Assembly (NCBI GenBank): GCA_029065825.1
Contig: JAIEHQ010000154.1
Span: 1-9,022, forward strand
Origin: Alistipes sp.
GTDB lineage: Bacteria > Bacteroidota > Bacteroidia > Bacteroidales > Rikenellaceae
DNA length: 9,022 bases
Direction of reading: 5' to 3'
Positions 6,684 to 9,022 of the stretch are shown here, piece after piece. A program made the translations under genes and the position numbers. The notes beneath the pieces were generated by a model that searched no databases, was not told where the DNA came from, and saw only the letters and a program-made list of their open reading frames with translations. Each line of letters opens with the position of its first letter. Position 1 is the first letter of the stretch.

Positions 6684-7562
6684 TTAACCGAGCGTGTGGC
6701 TCGCGATAAGTTCAACCATCAGTTCCTCGATCTGCTTGTCGTCGCCCGTCAGTTTCTTGGCCTCCTTGGCCTGGAACACCACGTTCTCGATCTTCTTGAC
6801 CTTCGTCGGCGACCCGAGCAGGCCCAGCTGGTTCTCGTCCGGATCCACGTCGGCGGCACTCCACTCGAAAATCTGCAGATAAGGCTTTTCGGCAGCCATC
6901 TTCGCAGCGGCCGAATCGGGTGCCGCGGCGATCTCGGAGGGGGTCATGGCATTTTTGAACTTCATGACGCGGCGCGCGTTCTTCGGGCGGCACTCCGCAG
7001 CCGAAGCATTGACGGTCATGACCATCGGGATCGGACACTCGACCACCTCGACACCATGCTCCAGACGACGCTTTACAACCAGCGACTCATCCTTGATCTC
7101 GAGAATCTCCTCGGCATAAGTAACCTGCGGCAGGCCGAGCTTCTCGGCCACCTGCGGACCCACCTGGGCCGTATCGCCGTCGATGGCCTGACGGCCCGCG
7201 ACGATCAGATCGGGCTGAATCTTGCGCAGCGCACACGAGAGCGCATAGGAGGTGGCCAGCGTGTCGGCACCGGCAAACTTGCGGTCGGTCAGCAGATAAC
7301 CGCCGTCCGCGCCACGGAATACGGCATCGCGGATGATGTCGGCGGCACGCGGGGGACCCATCGTCAGAATATGAACCGTCGCCCCCTCCGTTTCGTCCTT
7401 CAGAAAAAGAGCGGCTTCGAGGGCATTCAAATCTTCAGGATTGAAGATCGCAGGCAGCGCGGCACGATTGACCGTCCCCTCGGGGGTCATGGCATCCTTA
7501 CCCACGTTGCGGGTATCGGGCACCTGCTTGGCCAATACTACAATTTTCAACTGTTTTTTCAT
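6684..7562 (-). CDS. etfB: Electron transfer flavoprotein, beta subunit (possibly bifurcating type)
   Basis: EtfB partners EtfA. I choose the ATG at 7562 (MKKQLKIVVLAKQVPDT, 292 residues), which matches the usual family start. An in-frame TTG at 7586 would add eight residues (starting MNENIYLK) with no support. Landmarks are NPEDLNALEAAL (41-52), MGPPRA (68-73), FRGADGGYLL (82-91), AGADTLATSYAL (97-108), and GRQAIDGDTAQVGPQ (123-137) followed by GLPQVTY (143-149). GLLGSPTKV lies at 247-255. From memory, DGDTAQVGP, LPQVTY and GSPTKV resemble EtfB of clostridial butyryl-CoA dehydrogenase complexes, whereas mitochondrial-type EtfB has DDDCNQTGQM in the corresponding loop and is shorter (about 255 residues). 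That suggests a second FAD rather than AMP, hence possible electron bifurcation, but this needs alignment. It lies 30 nt after purA and 18 nt before etfA. Confidence 0.95.
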   Translation of the reverse strand: MKKQLKIVVLAKQVPDTRNVGKDAMTPEGTVNRAALPAIFNPEDLNALEAALFLKDETEGATVHILTMGPPRAADIIRDAVFRGADGGYLLTDRKFAGADTLATSYALSCALRKIQPDLIVAGRQAIDGDTAQVGPQVAEKLGLPQVTYAEEILEIKDESLVVKRRLEHGVEVVECPIPMVMTVNASAAECRPKNARRVMKFKNAMTPSEIAAAPDSAAAKMAAEKPYLQIFEWSAADVDPDENQLGLLGSPTKVKKIENVVFQAKEAKKLTGDDKQIEELMVELIASHTLG

Positions 7563-7592
7563 CTTTAAATAGATATTTTCGTTCAACCCGAG

Positions 7593-8858
7593 CTATCGGA
7601 CGATGGTCTCCTCCCGATCGGGTCCCACCGAAATGATCTTCACGGGCACGCCCGTCTCCATTTCGATGAACTCTACATATTTTTTGAACTGGGCGGGGAA
7701 ATCCGCATAGTTCCGTATCTTGCGCAAATCGCACTTCCACCCCTCGAAGTCGGCATACACGGGCGCTATGTGCCCGTCGATTTCGTAGGGGAAACGATCC
7801 GTACGGCAGCCGTCGATCTCGTAGGCCGTAGCCACCCGAATCGTATCGAAGTCGTTCATCACGTCGCTCTTCATCATGATGAGCTGCGTCACGCCGTTGA
7901 TCATCACGGCATATTTGAGCGCCACCAGATCGAGCCAGCCGCAGCGGCGCTCGCGTCCCGTGACGGCCCCGTACTCGTGGCCCAGCTCCTGCAGCAGCTT
8001 GCCCGTCCGGTCGAACAGCTCGGTCGGGAACGGACCGGCTCCCACACGCGTGCAGTAGGCCTTGAAAATACCATAGACCTCGCCGATGCGCGAAGGCGCG
8101 ATGCCGAGGCCCGTGCAGGCTCCGGCACAGACCGTATTGGAGGAGGTAACGAAGGGATAGGAGCCGAAATCCACATCGAGCAGCGTACCCTGCGCCCCTT
8201 CCGCCAGGACGGGCCGTCCTTCAGCCAGCAGCCGGTTGATCTCGTATTCGCCGTCGATCAGGCGGAACTCCTTGAGGTATTCCACCGCCTCGAACCACTG
8301 CCGCTCCAGTTCGGTCAGGTCGCAGTCGTAATCGAGGCTGCGGAGCAGCAGTTCGTGCCGGGCCTTGATCCTCCCGTACTTCTCGCGGAACGAAGGAGTC
8401 AGAATATCGCCCACGCGCATGCCCGTACGGCTTACCTTGTCCGTATAGGTCGGGCCGATGCCCTTGCCCGTGGTGCCGATGCGCGCACCGCCCTTCGCCG
8501 CCTCGTTGGCCGCATCGAGCATCCGGTGCGTCGGCAGGATGAGGTGTGCCTTGCGCGAGATCTGCAGACGCCCTTTCAGGTCGTGCCCGCTGCGCGCCAG
8601 CGCCTCCGCCTCGTCCCGAAAAAGAATCGGGTCGAGCACCACGCCGTTGCCTATGATATTGGTTTTGCCGCCCTGGAAAATACCCGAAGGAATCGAGCGC
8701 AGCACATATTTCTCGCCGTCGAATTCCAGCGTATGCCCCGCATTGGGTCCTCCTTGGAAACGAGCAACCGCCTGGTAGTTGGGAGTCAGCACATCGACAA
8801 CCTTGCCTTTGCCCTCATCGCCCCATTGCAGGCCGAGTATGACATCTACTTTGTTCAT
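7593..8858 (-). CDS. purA: Adenylosuccinate synthetase
   Basis: PurA joins IMP and aspartate with GTP to make adenylosuccinate, the first step from IMP to AMP, in the cytoplasm. The 421 residues match the family length. The N-terminal loop GLQWGDEGKGKVVD (9-22) contains Asp14, the expected catalytic base, and GPNAGHT (37-43) contains His42, the catalytic acid. GTTGKGIGPTYTDK (128-141) is the second family signature. Further conserved blocks are EGAQGTLLDVDFGSYPFVTSSN (220-241), TRVGAGPFPTE (270-280), GRERRCGWLD (301-310), and the guanine-binding KSDV (330-333). The ATG at 8858 gives the standard start MNKVDVILGLQWGDEG. The next gene, etfB, starts 30 nt after its TAG stop with no terminator visible between them, so purA probably heads a purA-etfB-etfA-dehydrogenase transcript, although a promoter inside the purA coding region cannot be excluded. 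Confidence 0.99.
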   Translation of the reverse strand: MNKVDVILGLQWGDEGKGKVVDVLTPNYQAVARFQGGPNAGHTLEFDGEKYVLRSIPSGIFQGGKTNIIGNGVVLDPILFRDEAEALARSGHDLKGRLQISRKAHLILPTHRMLDAANEAAKGGARIGTTGKGIGPTYTDKVSRTGMRVGDILTPSFREKYGRIKARHELLLRSLDYDCDLTELERQWFEAVEYLKEFRLIDGEYEINRLLAEGRPVLAEGAQGTLLDVDFGSYPFVTSSNTVCAGACTGLGIAPSRIGEVYGIFKAYCTRVGAGPFPTELFDRTGKLLQELGHEYGAVTGRERRCGWLDLVALKYAVMINGVTQLIMMKSDVMNDFDTIRVATAYEIDGCRTDRFPYEIDGHIAPVYADFEGWKCDLRKIRNYADFPAQFKKYVEFIEMETGVPVKIISVGPDREETIVR

Positions 8859-8882
8859 GTCGTATTATTAAAATGTTTTATC

Positions 8883-8898
8883 GCAAAACCTTTTTTGC
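8883..8898. repeat. Short inverted repeat in the purA leader
   Basis: GCAAAA (8883-8888) and TTTTGC (8893-8898) form a perfect 6-bp inverted repeat with a 4-nt centre. It lies just downstream of the predicted -7 element, at or next to the expected transcription start of purA. It could be an operator or a small 5' hairpin; its size and A/T-rich setting also allow chance. Confidence 0.3.
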
Positions 8899-8901
8899 AT
8901 C

Positions 8902-8909
8902 CAAAGGTA
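8902..8909 (-). promoter_or_regulatory. Probable -7 promoter element of purA
   Basis: On the minus strand this reads TACCTTTG, an exact match to the Bacteroidota -7 consensus TAnnTTTG, 43 nt upstream of the purA ATG. The nearest upstream TTTG (8923-8926) is only 13 nt away, shorter than the usual spacing of about 19, so the -33 part is weak. It would give a leader of roughly 35-40 nt. Confidence 0.55.
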
Positions 8910-8965
8910 AGAATTTTTTTTACAAAACACCTTTTTATCGCTGCGTTTTCTTACCAATGTACGAC

Positions 8966-9001
8966 AAAAGAGCGACGGCATCCGCGAAGAAACCATCGCT
9001 C
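8966..9001 (-). terminator. Intrinsic terminator of the gene upstream of purA
   Basis: On the minus strand GAGCGATGG (8993-9001) pairs with CCGTCGCTC (8970-8978) over 9 bp with one U-G wobble and a 14-nt loop, and is followed by TTTT (8966-8969). This is a reasonable Rho-independent terminator for a leftward gene that ends beyond the right edge of the window, and it isolates purA from that gene. The last 21 nt (9002-9022) are A/T-rich and show nothing assignable. Confidence 0.7.
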
Positions 9002-9022
9002 CGGTCCTATTTATCAATATAT

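Noticed and set aside
3817..7568. Two long plus-strand open frames (604 and 636 codons) opposite the dehydrogenase, etfA and etfB
   Set aside because: Both are complements of securely identified genes, one spans two genes plus their gap, and neither shows domain motifs.
7563..7586. TTG start for etfB adding eight residues
   Set aside because: The ATG at 7562 gives the standard family N-terminus; the extra residues have no counterpart I recognise.
1..9022. CRISPR array, tRNA or rRNA gene, insertion sequence, prophage or defence system
   Set aside because: No regularly spaced repeats, RNA-gene landmarks, transposase motifs or terminal inverted repeats were seen; all space is taken by housekeeping and metabolic genes with short gaps.

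Overview
The window looks like ordinary chromosomal sequence from a Bacteroidota gut anaerobe, most likely an Alistipes-like member of the Rikenellaceae. This is inferred from the GC-rich coding sequence, the two matches to the Bacteroidota -7 promoter element TAnnTTTG (upstream of guaB and purA), the A/T-rich leaders that mostly lack a Shine-Dalgarno sequence, and the gene content. The species cannot be fixed from the window. All genes I support lie on the minus strand, so transcription runs from right to left.

From right to left: a terminator for an unseen upstream gene (about 8966-9001); a purA promoter region; purA (adenylosuccinate synthetase); then etfB, etfA and a long acyl-CoA dehydrogenase gene, packed with gaps of 30 nt, 18 nt and a 1-nt stop/start overlap, ending at a strong intrinsic terminator (about 3855-3892). 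Next comes an isolated gene for a small secreted, probably outer-membrane beta-barrel protein (3106-3660). Last is a purine group: guaB (IMP dehydrogenase) with its own promoter element, a small two-helix membrane protein, and the first 354 codons of guaA (GMP synthase), which runs off the left edge.

Functionally, purA starts the IMP-to-AMP branch, while guaB and guaA make up the IMP-to-GMP branch, so the full IMP branch point except purB is represented within 9 kb. Between them sits an electron-transfer flavoprotein/acyl-CoA dehydrogenase module. Its EtfB carries sequence features (DGDTAQVGP, GLPQVTY, GSPTKV) that resemble electron-bifurcating clostridial EtfB more than mitochondrial-type EtfB. 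The dehydrogenase has an extra C-terminal region of about 120 residues. Together they could form an anaerobic enoyl-CoA reductase complex, a plausible but untested inference.

I see no mobile elements, CRISPR arrays, tRNA or rRNA genes, phage genes or broken genes. No clearly novel multi-gene system is visible. The points most worth a second look are the possible bifurcating Etf/dehydrogenase module linked to purA, and the hairpin plus tiny overlapping reading frame just upstream of guaA.
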